The notes under the pieces are model-generated. The model saw nothing but the letters and a program-made list of their open reading frames with translations, did no database searches and was not told where the DNA came from. Source: Ophioderma brevispina (taxonomy: Eukaryota > Echinodermata > Ophiuroidea > Amphilepidida > Ophiodermatidae). From it: a DNA stretch of 64,000 bases. Where the stretch lies: positions 1 to 64,000 of the forward strand of contig JAMKCH010084953.1 in assembly GCA_023653785.1 (NCBI GenBank). Reading direction: 5' to 3'. The position numbers and the translations under genes are program-made. Below, in pieces: positions 48,030 through 59,270 of the stretch. Every line of letters begins with the position of its first letter. Positions within the stretch are counted from its first letter, which is position 1.

Positions 48030-48704
48030 ATGGTTAGGGAATGCATAATTGTGGGGTCATAGGTCATGTAGGGTCATTACAGGTCAATTGACATATAGCC
48101 CATGGGTCTTGGCCAGTGGTTATCTTGATCAAGTTTGGTGGCTATACAATTTAACTTGGAAGAATGTTTTGATATGTTGGGGTTAAAGGTCAAGTAGGGT
48201 CATTGAAGGTCAAAAGGGCATATGGGCCATAAGGGGGCATTCTGTGCATACCATAAGAGTTCTGGACTGGTGGTTTCTTTAATTGTATTTTACTAGGCGG
48301 TCCTTGGATTTGGCTATCACCTGTGTTTTGCGATCACCTGGATTGAATGACCCTCGGGTTTTGCAGTTCATTTGACCTTGAGTGACCCCCTGATGTCCTT
48401 GTCATGAGCTTTAAAATTTTCATCATCAACAATCGCCTCACCCACCAAGTTTTGCCTGGATACTAAAGTTTACCCCATTTGACCTCCTTTGACCTTGAAT
48501 GACCCCTGATGACCTTGTTGTGACCTTTAAGATTTTTGGCATCAACAATCAACCCCACCCTCAAGTTTCATGTCCATACACCAACACCAATGTTTACCCC
48601 ATTTGACGTTTGACCTTGAATGACCCCTAATTACCCACTAGCTGAGCATACCCGCTAGATGAGTATATTGGATGGAATGTTTTCGACCTAATTAGCACCC
48701 CGGG
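48030..48704. repeat. GGTCA/TGACC-rich tandem repeats
   Basis: The first half (48040-48290) has GGTCA-rich units such as AAAGGTCAAGTAGGGTCATT and AGGTCAAAAGGGCATATGG. The second half (48340-48620) has TTTGACCTTGAATGACCCC units. The first half recurs at about 52450-52700, the second resembles 12975-13560. Confidence 0.65.
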
Positions 48705-48857
48705 TGCTTCATATCCATACGTCAAAGCATGGGTATGAAAGCACGGCCAAGTTACCCAATAATGGCCCTACATGTCTTTTGACCCCAAAATAACCCCTCG
48801 AAAACGTGACCACAAAAGTGGTACGGCGAAACTCTACCAACATACCAAAACTCATAT
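48705..48857. repeat. 130-bp tandem repeat, left part
   Basis: CATATCCATACGTCAAAG, GGCCAAGTTACCCAATAA, TTGACCCCAAAATAACCCC, ACCACAAAAGTGGTACGGCG, ATACCAAAACTCATAT. It is cut by the element at 48858 and continues at 50224. Confidence 0.8.
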
Positions 48858-50223
48858 GGGCCATTCTTCGGTCACGTTTGTGATCTAAAAACAGGAAATT
48901 TTGATTTTCAACCCAATGCTGTTTTGCCAATATAACCAATCTGTTATTACTTTTGTATAAAGAATAACCTTTTAGACCAAACCTAACCAAAAATAATATT
49001 TCCACTTTCGCCAGATTGGTTATTTTGTCATAAGGGGTAAATAAAGTTCGGTCACGTTTGTGACCTCAGACAAAAAGGGGTTTTTAGAATTCAAACTTCA
49101 ACTGTAAAATTCTGTGAATATTTAAGTACTCACATTCTTATATTTATTTCAGAAAGACATTGGTATTTTGTCATTACAACATTGTTGGTAATTAAAAGTA
49201 ACAAGTAAACTTTACTTGGTAATTAACAAATTTATATCAATAAGTACAGTCACGTGTGTGACACTGGTGGTTACATGTGTGACATCTCCATAGACTTATA
49301 ACACAAAATTGATAACCATTGTAATTGTGCACCAAAAATTAAGTTTTAATAAAATCTTGTATATTTTCATATTCTTAACTATTTCAAACACTTTCATTAC
49401 AATGTCATTAGTAATAACTTGCAAAGAGCAACGCTACTGCAGTGCTACTCCAAGTATGCAGATTTCCTGTGTTGAAATAGTGTAAGTCTATTAAATTTGA
49501 CAACTTCACCCCAAACTTTCAAAACACACATGGAAATCAAGTTTAAAGCAGTCTTTATTAAAATTGTTTTCTTGTTGAAACTGATCATATTCATATTTTA
49601 ACTGATAATAAAAGTTAACACTGCTACCTTCAATATGACCAGAAATTTACGTCCTTCAAATACTAAAATGGTGAGTGCTGGTCACGTGTGTGACAGTAAT
49701 AGCACATCAATAACTTTTGAAAGAGGAAAGATCTAAACCATTTTTTTTGTATAACAGAAGGTACATGTACATATAAACTGGCTTTTGACATGAAATATGA
49801 ACATTACTGAGCCAGTAGTTTTCTAGTAATAAAAACTTCTTTGTATTTTTCATCACGTGTGTGACATACCAGTCAATTAAAATTCTCTGTTAATTACTTG
49901 TCTATTTCCTAAAAATTTGTATTTTTTTCAACATAATTTTGAAAATTGAAGTCCATGCAATACTTTGGGCAGTATTTCAAACAAAAATGAAAAGCTATTT
50001 AATATCAAACTAAAGAAGCAAAATGGTGTAAAAATCTCACTTTTTTATCCCAAAATATTAAAGACGTTCATTTATGCAAATGAGGGCGTTTGCGTTGAAC
50101 ATATTGTTTAAAAATATCATGAAGGAAACTTGGAAGGGTGATTAACGTGATAATGTAAAGAAATTTGCAATACCATTAACTTCATTTTTTATCAAAAAGG
50201 TTTACTTTTTTGAAGAATGGCCC
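48858..50223. mobile_element. Unclassified DNA element with ATAT duplication and GTCACGTG motif repeats
   Basis: Perfect 12-bp inverted ends GGGCCATTCTTC, flanked by ATAT on both sides (48854-48857 and 50224-50227). The surrounding 130-bp tandem repeat reads ACTCATATCCATA in uninterrupted copies, so the empty site is directly visible. The inside is AT-rich with no recognised protein. It carries GTCACGTGTGTGAC or close variants six times (48871, 49051, 49249, 49270, 49681, 49853), often spaced 170-200 bp. A 4-bp duplication occurs in Sola, Chapaev and some other superfamilies, but the ends match none that I know. Confidence 0.85.
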
Positions 50224-50673
50224 ATATCCATACGTTAAAGCACAGCCAAGTTACCCGATAATGACCCCTGGATGACCTTTGACCCCAAAATGACCCCTGG
50301 CCCTCGAAAACATGACCACAAAACTCGTACGGCAAAACTACCACCATACCAAACTCTTATCCATATATCAAAGCACGGCCAAGTTACCCAATAACGACCC
50401 CTGGATGACCTTTGACCCCAAAATGACCCCTCGAAAATGTGACCACAAAACTCGTACGGCGAAATTCTACCACCATACCAAAACTCATATCCATATATCA
50501 AAGCACGGCCATGTTACCTGATAACGACCCCTGGATGACCTTTGACCCCAAAATGACCCCTCAAAACATGACCACAAAACTCGTACGGCGAAACTTTACC
50601 ACCATTCCAAAACTCATATCCATACGTCAAAGCACGGCCAAGTTATCCAATAACGACCCCTGAATAACCTTTG
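50224..50673. repeat. 130-bp tandem repeat, right part
   Basis: Units start ATCCATA near 50226, 50358, 50488 and 50618. Each contains AAGCACGGCCA(A/T)GTTACC, GACCTTTGACCCCAAAATG and ACCACAAAACTCGTACGGCG. The array breaks at the hAT-like element starting at 50674, and a further unit appears at 52291-52410. Confidence 0.85.
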
Positions 50674-52290
50674 CAGAGCTGCCAACATTGAGATTTTGGA
50701 ATCAGGGAGATTTGATCTTGGAATCAGGGAGATTTGATTAGAATCAGGGAGATTTTTTTAAAAATTTAGTGAACATTTAAGTGTAATACCTAGGTCCTCA
50801 AAGAGGGATACAGCCAATGGATACTGTCTTAAAGATCAATTGAAAGCTTCCACATTTAAGGAACTGTCAGTAGGAACTAGGAACTTAGTCCCATTTGGAA
50901 TTTTTTTTAAAGAATGACATGAAAGGTTGAAGTTAAAGTCAACTTGAAAAGGTTCGTAACTTGAAAACGGAGCCACCTACATAGTTATGAACCCGGTACC
51001 GTCACTTCTCTTATTGTCGGGTACCCATGCTCGTTCGTAGGAATTGAAATCACCCCCCTTTTCGCATATCTTGGTTTTAAAAAATACCCCTTTTTTGTGC
51101 CAAATCGCGAATTTTTAGGGCTAAAATATACCCCCTTTTTTCGCGAAATCATGAATGATTTTCAATTTATCACCCTTTTCAAACAAAACGCGAACTATGG
51201 AAAATACAGTCAACAATAAAATACGATGTATGATGACACAAAAGGTGCATGTGAACATGTGCAGATGACAAGAGGAATCTCTAAGAATACATAGACCTAT
51301 GTCGTCAGCTGAAGGTTTGAGAATTGATACTTTGTTGTTTAATCCATGGCGAAAATCACGGACAAATATAAAAAAAAGGTCTCAATACACGTTTTTCTGG
51401 GACCACCCCACTGTATGTACTACTCCTTTTCAAATTTTCGCGAACTTTGAAAATGAAAAAGTACCCTTTTTTCTGATATCGCGAAAAATAAAATTCGCGA
51501 AATTGATTGAGGAAAACGGCCTTTTTTCGTGATCCTACGAACGAGCATGGGTACACGACAGTAAGAGGAGTGGCGGTACCGGGGTTATGAACTGCATCAT
51601 GAGATAGAGCTCTTTAAAATAAAGCTTTCCCGAAAAAAATTGACAGGGCTCCGCCGTCTGACAGCCCCCATTTAAGGAACTGTCAGTAGGAACTAAGTCC
51701 AAATGGAGATTTAAAAAAAAAATATTGAAATTAAAATGTCTAAGTAAAAGTCAACTTTAAAGGCTCATAACTTGAAAACGGAGCCATCTACAAACATATG
51801 AACTGCATCATGAGATAGAGCTCTTTAAAATAAAGCTTTCCCAAAAAAAATTGACAGGGCTCTGCCGTCTGACAGCCCCCGTTTAGGGAACTGTCAGTGG
51901 GAACAAAGTGCACAACCAGGCACTAAAATAATTATAACCTAACACTTTTGCATTAATAGCAATGATGGAGCAATATTCAAAAAGGCAAACAGCAAATCAC
52001 AACAGATTTATTATCTTATAGGCCTATCCCTTTGCACCACTGGAGTTAATTTGTTAACACTTTAGACACAACATAGCCTATAGCAGTTAAATGGTTAAAT
52101 ATGAAAATATTGCTGTGCTGGTCCATCCGAAAGTCGGGAGAAAAACGATGTCAGAAACAATTTGAACAGATTTTGTAGACTTTTATAATCTTGTGTCTTT
52201 AATTCACTTTGTAAAGACTTATCTTTTTGCCTAACAATGTGTTACTTATTTTCTTACTTATGTTTTATTTGATTTCAACAACATCATTTT
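50674..52290. mobile_element. Non-autonomous hAT-like element, copy 2
   Basis: The left end CAGAGCTGCCAACATT matches hAT termini and the copy at 1049. It continues with three ATCAGGGAGATTT units and then the same tandem phrases as copy 1 (GGAACTGTCAGTAGGAACTA, GAGATAGAGCTCTTTAAAAT). The right terminus present in copy 1 is missing; the 130-bp repeat resumes near 52291. A smaller element is nested at 50992-51583. Confidence 0.65.
50992..51583. mobile_element. 592-bp MITE nested in the hAT-like element
   Basis: Inverted ends start CCCGGTACCG and extend about 52 bp with small differences (GGGTACCCATGCTCGTTCG inside). A perfect 8-bp duplication GTTATGAA lies at 50984-50991 and 51584-51591. A sister unit at about 51797 reads ATATGAACTGCATC, the empty site. 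Subterminal CCCTTTTTTC and GCGAA words occur on both sides. Another member lies at 42327-43512. Confidence 0.85.
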
Positions 52291-52958
52291 CCATGACCCC
52301 TGAATGACCTTTGACCCCAAAATGACCCCTCCAAATCGTGATCACAAACCTCGTACGTTGGAGCTCTACCACCACACCTAAATTCATATCCGTATGTTAA
52401 AGGACGGCGAAACGCATAGCCGGACAAGCCCACAAAGTTGATTTTTTTAGTAATATAGATAGATTTTGACCATATGGGGTCAAAGGTCACATAGGGCCAC
52501 TAGAGGTAAAAAGGGCACATGGGTCACCATAGGTCATTCTGCGCATACCAGTAAGAGTCCTGGACCAGTGGTTCCTTTAGTTTTTCATAGCATTTTAGTT
52601 GCATAAGTGTTTTATTATATAGATTGACAAAATGGGGTCAAAGGCCATACAGAGTCATTAGAGGCCACTATGTATACTCAATATGAGACTTGGGTCAGTG
52701 GTTCTTTTGACTATACGTGTGAAGGTGTGAAGGAAAAATGTACACTAAACAGTTAACATTCATACTCCGGGTTCCCACGGCAATGCCTTACAATGCTCTG
52801 TAATGCAGCAAGCAAGCTCTAACAATCGTGTATGAGTCTCTTTTACAGCAATACATTGATGCTTGCACACGTAATAAGGATATCAGAGAGGTCATGACAT
52901 ACTGGTAGCAGAGAAAATTGTTGGGTCTTACGGGTTTTTAAAAAAATGTCTCTATTAA
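52291..52958. repeat. Remnant 130-bp unit followed by GGTCA-rich repeat
   Basis: 52291-52410 is one unit of the array at 48705/50224. 52450-52700 repeats the GGTCA-rich segment of 48040-48290, including CATTCTGCGCATACCA and AGAGTCCTGGACCAGTGGTT. 52700-52958 has no recognised content. Confidence 0.6.
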
Positions 52959-53884
52959 GGGAGCATCTACTCTCATTTTGAGGTGTTATTTTGAAAAGCA
53001 GGGTAGAAGTAGTTGAAATGTTGGAAGTATGGCTTATTAAACAAAGCATATTGACTGAGGTTTAAGAAAATTATATTTATTTGTAAATTTCAATACTCAT
53101 ATGCAAATGAGCTGGGGAAAAAAGTCGAATGTGTTGAATTTGGGTAAAGCAAAATTGCACATTTTGCCCCCCAAAATTAGTACTAATAGGGTCCTTTTTA
53201 CCAGTTGTCTGCTATCCAGGTAAGTTACATGGGTCAAGCTGTGCAACCTAATGCGGAGACATTTTCAATTTTTATCCGCGTGTTGCCATGGGACTCGATT
53301 TCTTGAAAAATTCAATTTTTCTTGCTGGATTTGACTTTGAAGGCTTATAAATCAAAAAGTAAAACAGATATCAAAAATCCCTCCCAATAAGTTGCAGAGC
53401 ATTATAAAACCTACATTTGTGCCAATTTTGGTGGTCATACACCATTCGGAAGTGCCAAAATTTTGGGGGGAAAATTCCCAAGTTGCCGAAAATTGCAAAA
53501 AAAGATATAGGGCAATTAAGTTCTAGAAACACTTAATTTTATTAATAAAATGTATTGCAGTTTTGATTTGAATATGTCAAATTTATTATCTACATTAATT
53601 ATGCTAAATTATAAATACAAAATATCAGGAAATAATCAACATAATTAGCCAAAATTAATTTATTTTGACATTTTCTTAAATATCACTGCTTGAAAAACAA
53701 TAAGAAACATAAGAAATAGTATTTACTTGCGTGGTACAATGCACTTTGATCAACTGTAGCATCGGAACGGAATGTCCGATTTTCACCAAATAAAAAGTAA
53801 AACAGAGCTTAAAGTAGTGAGAATTCAGAAATTAAGAAAACTCAGAAATTCTTGCTCCACAAAAAAATGAGGGTAGATGCCCCC
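52959..53884. mobile_element. 926-bp element with TTAA target duplication
   Basis: Inverted ends GGGAGCATCTACTCTCATTTT and, reverse-complemented, GGGGGCATCTACCCTCATTTT, 19 of 21 equal. TTAA sits at 52955-52958 and 53885-53888. The inside is AT-rich with no protein. TTAA targeting points to piggyBac or Kolobok-type machinery; the ends differ from the TTAA MITE at 40412. Confidence 0.8.
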
Positions 53885-55559
53885 TTAATTTTCATATGTT
53901 TCAGGCCACTTTGAGGGAATATCCTCGATCAAAAATAGTGGATTACTATTGACAAATTTCCCTGACTCTTGTTGAACGATTTTTAGGATATTCCTAGTCA
54001 AAATGTAAGGAATTTCTGGCAGATGTGTTCCAAAGATTTCCGCTTAGTATTGATATGCTTACCGCCACTTATTTCAACATTTTCCGCTTTTCAACGAAGC
54101 GGGATATTAAAAGGTAAAAGTCGAATGTTAGGCCAATCATTTAGTGGAGCACCGTCGACACAAAGTAATATCTAAAACCCGTCAAAAGTAAGGCAAGTGT
54201 GTTTGTCGTCTCAACTCACAATAGAATATAGTATCGCAGTGTAAGGGTTACTAAAAATATTCCAAAGTATGCCCACTGCTGTCGCAAGTGAATACTCTCT
54301 TTTGTTTATCATATTTATAGGATCAAATATTTATATATAGAAAACGTAATATATTAAAGGGTCTTCAACTTTCAAGGACCACTTATAAATTCCAGAACTG
54401 CCTTTCAACAGTTCCAAGGTGCCTTAAAACGGTCAACATGGTGGAACATCGTTTAGAGGAACAACCAGGCTGAGCATGGTATGCATTGTCGCAGCATGTC
54501 CTTCGTGTCGAAAACAGCCAACAAGAACTTAATAATGACAACCAGATAAGGTTTCTCAGCGTACACCAAAATATTTTCTCAAACACCTCCAAAAATATAA
54601 CCAATATACATAAACTAAAAATTCTAAGCTTTGCCGTCGAAACCAACAAACCCAACTTTTCATCCATCCTATACCGTAAACACTATGTACAGTCAGTACT
54701 GAGACGAATATACATATTCGTCTCAGGTCAGTATAACTAAATGCCATAATGGAAAAAAGGCTTGCCTTCTGCAAAGGACGATACCACGATACCAAATTTG
54801 CTAAGGTACGGACTTGATATTTTTGCAGTTTTGCTTCACTAAAGTAGGCAAATTTGGCTCTCTCTTCGTACTTTTGCTGAATATTCTTTGAGACTTGGTT
54901 GCAAAATACCCCGAGTTATTAATAACTTATTTTTAATCTCAAGTAAAACAACTTCTTTTGTATCATCTCTATATAGTCGGGCGACCTTCATCCAGGGTTT
55001 ATTTACACTAAATCTACTCAAGTCAAATGAACTCGCACTTGTGTTTGACCTCAGGCCCTGGTAAGCCCTTGGTAGATATGGTAACATAATCACCATTTCA
55101 TTTTCGCCCGAAGAACCCCACCAGAACTGGTTAATAGGTGCACACATAAACCAATAGCATTCAGTAAGAAAGACGACAAGCGCGGCATCAAATGATGTCC
55201 AAAACTTGACAAAAAGATACAAAAGTTACCCAAACTGACTCCCGTCACTGAAATTTAAAAAATCAAGCCCAACACGAGATTCCCCCAGTGTCTGACTCCT
55301 ACTAGGCAGCTTTTTGTCAGAAATGCAAATAAAACGCCCGACTAGTAGAGAAAATAAGAGCCGACATATTAAAACACGCCGCTCTCGATCGCAATAACCA
55401 TCAATTCAATGAATCGATGGGTTAAAAATCCATTACATACCAGACAGACCCGTACCTGGTCAAAATACGAACTATACTATTTCATAGTATCATGGAATAT
55501 GACACCACTGACAAGAACCTTGCAGAAATTGTTGTTGAGAGTATTTCTCTAGATATGTG
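53885..55559. other. No recognised gene; small perfect hairpin
   Basis: TGAGACGAATAT, two bases, then its exact reverse complement at 54701-54726 form a 12-bp hairpin. A minus-strand frame of 127 codons (54839-55222) has no recognisable domain. A frame pair at 54383-54740 overlaps on both strands and looks like chance. Confidence 0.4.
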
Positions 55560-55700
55560 CAAAGTTTGCACTGCAAACATGTTACTCGAGAGTCAATTTT
55601 CATATATACATAAGCTTTAATCTTCCGAAACAAGCCGGGTTTAGCGCAGCAAATTACACTAGTTTTGGATGAAATTTAACCGGATAAGGAAGGAGCTAGG
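55560..55700. repeat. Repeat family B, short copy
   Basis: Matches the start of the copy at 44800: ATGTTACTCGAGAGT, CATATATAC, AAGCTTT, AAGCCGGGTTTAGCGCAGC, AAATTACACT, GATGAAATTTAACCGGATA. Confidence 0.7.
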
Positions 55701-56352
55701 AATGGAAGCAAAAACAGCAAAGTCACCACCACCATGTGTCAGGAGTATACACAACATTGTGTACTTTTGTCACAAATAGGCCTAATTGGTAATATTTGAA
55801 CATACAAAAACACACACATAAGCACACACGCAAGAATATGCACATAACATAAACGTTTCCATTGTTGTAATTTAAAGCGGCACTGGCACATTTCCAAAAA
55901 ATATGAAATTTCTTCAATTTGCTCTCAAATGATAGTCTAGGCCACTGGATGAATAGAGATACATTTTACACATAAAAATATCATACTCAAAATAGATAAG
56001 GACGTTAATAAGAGGTTAAAGACATCCATGTAATTTATAGGCTAACTTTGAAGATTTCCATAACTTTAATCAACAAATGTGTATATTACATGAATATCAT
56101 AGACTCGTACTCACTGATCACAGACTGGTCAAACAGGGTGCATGCCATGGGAATTAAAACATGCATACGGTGTGCATTTTCTTGTGTTAAACGCCATTTC
56201 TGTCGTCTGCTGAATTAATGTCGCCGGCGATATTAATTAGAAAATTGTTCTGTTTACCCATAAGGATGCTGATTTCGTCTTAATCATTTCAGGTGAGGGT
56301 TAATATATATAAAACCTTTACAACCATGCAAAAATATCGATTTTGATAAATC
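55701..56352. other. No recognised gene
   Basis: CA-rich patch near 55801-55830; otherwise nothing recognised. Confidence 0.4.
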
Positions 56353-56439
56353 TTGAGGGCGCACTATTTTTCAAATGTGCCAGTGTCTCTTGAATATCAA
56401 GCGACAGGATTCAAAGAATATCGTGGAAAATATACTAAA

Positions 56440-56700
56440 AATGGAAAGTCTCCATGGAGAGAATGCAAAAATGGCAAAATTTCCATGGAAAGTATTCAGA
56501 AATTGCAAAGTGAGAATGTCAAATTGTCACATCAAAGAGTATGAACGAATTATAAACTCTTATATACCCAAACCATCTACCCAGGACCAACAAGTATACA
56601 TCTGAAAAATTATCTATCATCCATGAAAGGAATGCCGCACTTACTGTTGCAATCAATCGTAATTTTAGTGTTAATATTATGTCTCAGATTCATTTAATTA
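56440..56700 (+). repeat. Direct repeat flanking the inverted pair, left copy
   Basis: CCATGGAGAGAATGCAAAAA, TGGCAAA and TTTCCATGGAAAGTATTC recur at 62694-62740, the only difference in the best part being A/G. A following AGGAATGCCGC word recurs at 62871. Both copies encode PWRECKNGK(I/V)SMESIQKLQ in an open frame. That could reflect coding ancestry, but neither copy has other gene features. Confidence 0.6.
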
Positions 56701-56741
56701 ACAAGTATTTTTGTACAATACAGAGTTCTCTTAGTACAAAT

Positions 56742-56966
56742 CAGTGGCGTCGCCAGTGGGGGTGGAGGGGAGGGGGGAAGAGGCCCCCTCGGAAAAATCT
56801 TTTTGAACGGGGAAATCGGGAATGTAAAAGTGACGGTATTCGTGTTAAATAAGCCTGTTTGACTCTCTGCCTGTGACAGGGTTGATTTTGCATTGCATGT
56901 TTGTGATCGGGATATTTGCACCTATCGGGAAATTGCCCCTCAGAAACAGGGCTGGCTACGAACCTG
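56742..56966. mobile_element. 225-bp hAT-like MITE
   Basis: Starts CAGTGGCGTCGCCAG and ends CTGGCTACGAACCTG, a decayed inverse of the common hAT end CAGTGGCGTAGCCAG. Flanked by GTACAAAT (56734-56741) and GTACAAAA (56967-56974), an 8-bp duplication with one difference. Confidence 0.7.
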
Positions 56967-57043
56967 GTACAAAATAGCTCCAATGGAGATAGATAGTTTT
57001 GTACTCCAAGAGTCATATGGTATTTTGATTTATGGTTATAACA

Positions 57044-57048
<5 letters not shown>

Positions 57049-57080
<32 letters not shown>
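57049..57080. repeat. Poly-A tract at the edge of the left inverted arm
   Basis: About 32 A. It abuts the truncated dispersed repeat (57081) and could mark a retroposon tail or a breakpoint. Length is uncertain. Confidence 0.7.
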
Positions 57081-57081
<1 letters not shown>

Positions 57082-58135
57082 CACAACGAGAGATTTCACA
57101 AATCAGGTGTCCCGAAAAACAAATATCAAAAGCGAGAATGTTTTGCCCTGATCAAAAAGCTTTATCACTTAATATCCCCATATTAGGTTGATTTTTTGAT
57201 AATTTCTAATAATGCTGGCATATTTTTGTTGTTAAAATGTGGTTAAGCAGGTGTTCAGGATATTTGAGGGTGCTTGAATTCAAAAAATGGCTGTTGAACA
57301 GGTGGAGCCCTTGCCGCGTTTTCACCTTCAAAATTCGGGAAAAAAAAACAAAATGTGGCCGCCGTTTTTAAACACAATGTGTTGCTCCAAAAACGGTGGG
57401 TTTTTGGGTTTTTTTTAAAGCAACATGAAGGTTAGAAACGTGGTAGGCATACCCATATTTATGACACCTGAGGATTCCTATTGGACTACTACCAAAAATT
57501 GTTGTACCTAGCTTGGCTTTGCGCATTTGAAATTCAAGATTGGCCTGCCATATAAGATATTATAGTAGTAGGATCAGCTATCAAACGACTTTCTGCTATA
57601 GACTAAAGAAAGAGCAATATGCCCATGTTGTACAATGAGGATCCGTATGGCTACTTACAAAACGTTACCTAGCTTGGCGTGCTGCCATTGGAAATGCAAG
57701 ATGGCCGCCATATCAGCTTTACTAGCTTAGGATCAGCTATCAAACCGCCTTTCCATGCTATAGACAAAAAGACATGCAGAGCAATACGGGCATGTTGTTA
57801 CACTGAAGAATCCATATTGGCTACTACATTATACTAGCTTGGGCTTGCTGCCATTGGAAATCAAGATGGCCGACATATTATTAGTGTTAGCTATCCAACG
57901 CCTTTAATGTTATAGACAAAGATATGCAGCCTCGGAGCAATACGCATGTTGTTGACAATTGACGGATTCTATATTGACTACTACAAAACTTGACATTAGC
58001 TTGGGTTTGCTGCCATTTCGAAATTAAGGATGGCCGCCATCACTATTAGGATTAGCTATCAATGCCCATGTTATAGACAACGACCATGCATATAGTATAA
58101 TACGCATGTTTGTGACACTGAAGATTCCATACTGG
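57081..58135 (+). repeat. Left arm of a large inverted repeat, with 160-bp tandem array
   Basis: Outer part 57081-57175 is a reverse copy of the dispersed repeat family (ACAACGAGAGATTT). The middle (57220-57330) is the reverse complement of 61890-61985. The inner part is a tandem array with unit starts near 57467, 57633, 57797, 57954 and 58112 (157-166 bp). Each unit has GA(T/A)TCC, CTAGCTTGG, AAGATGGCCGCCATAT-like and TATAGACAAAG words. The arm pairs with 61335-62290. Confidence 0.8.
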
Positions 58136-59270
58136 TGCCTGAGATACAGTCGATTGTCAGACTTTCATTGCCTTTCATGCACCGGAGCAGAGAACGAGAT
58201 AGCAGAAAAACTACAACTCGGAATGTTCAACGACCGAGTAGAGTGGACGTTAAATGCAGAGATATTCAGAGAAATTGCAAGAAAATTAAATTTCAACGAC
58301 AATTTAGATCGTCGATCAGGTTTATTTTTTTTTTGGTTTAAGTCCAAAAGTGCCACCGTTATGCAATCTGGAAACTTAGACCCTGGAAGCATTCGAATGC
58401 GATTATTAATGACGTGAGCAAGAGAACGAGGGTGGGCACTTCCCCCCTTTTGTCCGCAAGCGTGCTTCAGGTTTTGAAAAAAATTAAAGCGAGGACAGGG
58501 GAGACAGGGCCAAGCTGCTATTCCATTTTGAGTTCAAACTTGTAGCACAACCACATTCCACCAGTGGGGAAAGGACAAGGTAATGACACACCCTCACAAT
58601 AGGCCAGCCAGATCCACTAATGTCAACATTACACTTAGCGGCGGGTGGACCCTCTCAGGCATAGGATAATGTCAACAGCTTCTCTTTCGGAAAACCAGGT
58701 TTGCCGAATTATGCTCCACGTGGGAACCTTTTACACTAAGTAGCAATTCAACCAGGAAGGCTGATTTTTGTGTTGGCTGCTGTTCTAAAAGTGTCTATTA
58801 ATCCCATTTTGATAGTAATTATATAAAAGCAATACTGGAGTTTACTGGTGGGACATTGAGAAAGAGGGGGCCTATTGACTGAACCTTAATGTGTATAGTC
58901 AGCTATTCACATATCATGAGGACCAGATAGAGGGAGGAAAACAAGTTGGAGCAAAATCTACATTGATTGAAGCGTGTACTCGCAACCTAGAGATTCCTCG
59001 AACATGGAAAGTGGAACCAGTGCTGAAAATTTCCGTGACTTGCCGCCTTGGGAAGAGATCTTTCTCAAAGATGTTGGCATGGAAGTTTAGCCTTGATATT
59101 TAGCCCTTGCCACATCAGGGAGAAGTCATCTTTGACCTACCATTGATTTAAAGTAGTGGAGTTTCAAAGAGTGTTCTAATGTTAATTCTTTCTCGCTTGC
59201 AGAGAAACTCTGAGTAGACCTGGTTATCCAGTTAAGAGTGTGTTGTTGTATGAGACAGCTCGTTTATGGT
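58135..59270 (+). pseudogene. DIRS-like retrotransposon remnant: RNase H end and tyrosine recombinase
   Basis: Frameshifted plus-strand pieces in the order expected for DIRS-type elements. FNDRVEWTLNAEIFREIARK (58218-58280, read as MFNDRVEW) is the start of the DIRS RNase H-like domain. YAIWKL, LDPGSIR and AREREWALPPF follow (58360-58450). Near 58600-58660 DPLMSTLHLAAGG matches the block joining to the recombinase. Near 58880-58930 LNVYSQ and HEDQIEGGKQVGA recall the recombinase N-terminal helices, and ALATSGRS (59105) the start of its catalytic region. The catalytic arginines and tyrosine are not visible. DIRS elements use this recombinase to insert a circular cDNA. Gag and most RT are absent; the fragment begins abruptly at the tandem array. 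Confidence 0.65.

Noticed and set aside
54383..54795. Overlapping frames of 94, 84 and 79 codons on both strands
   Set aside because: Mutually exclusive frames without recognisable motifs.
57467..58135. CRISPR-like regularly spaced repeats
   Set aside because: Unit is about 160 bp with no short identical repeat and unique spacers; the context is eukaryotic and the arrays are inverted tandem repeats.
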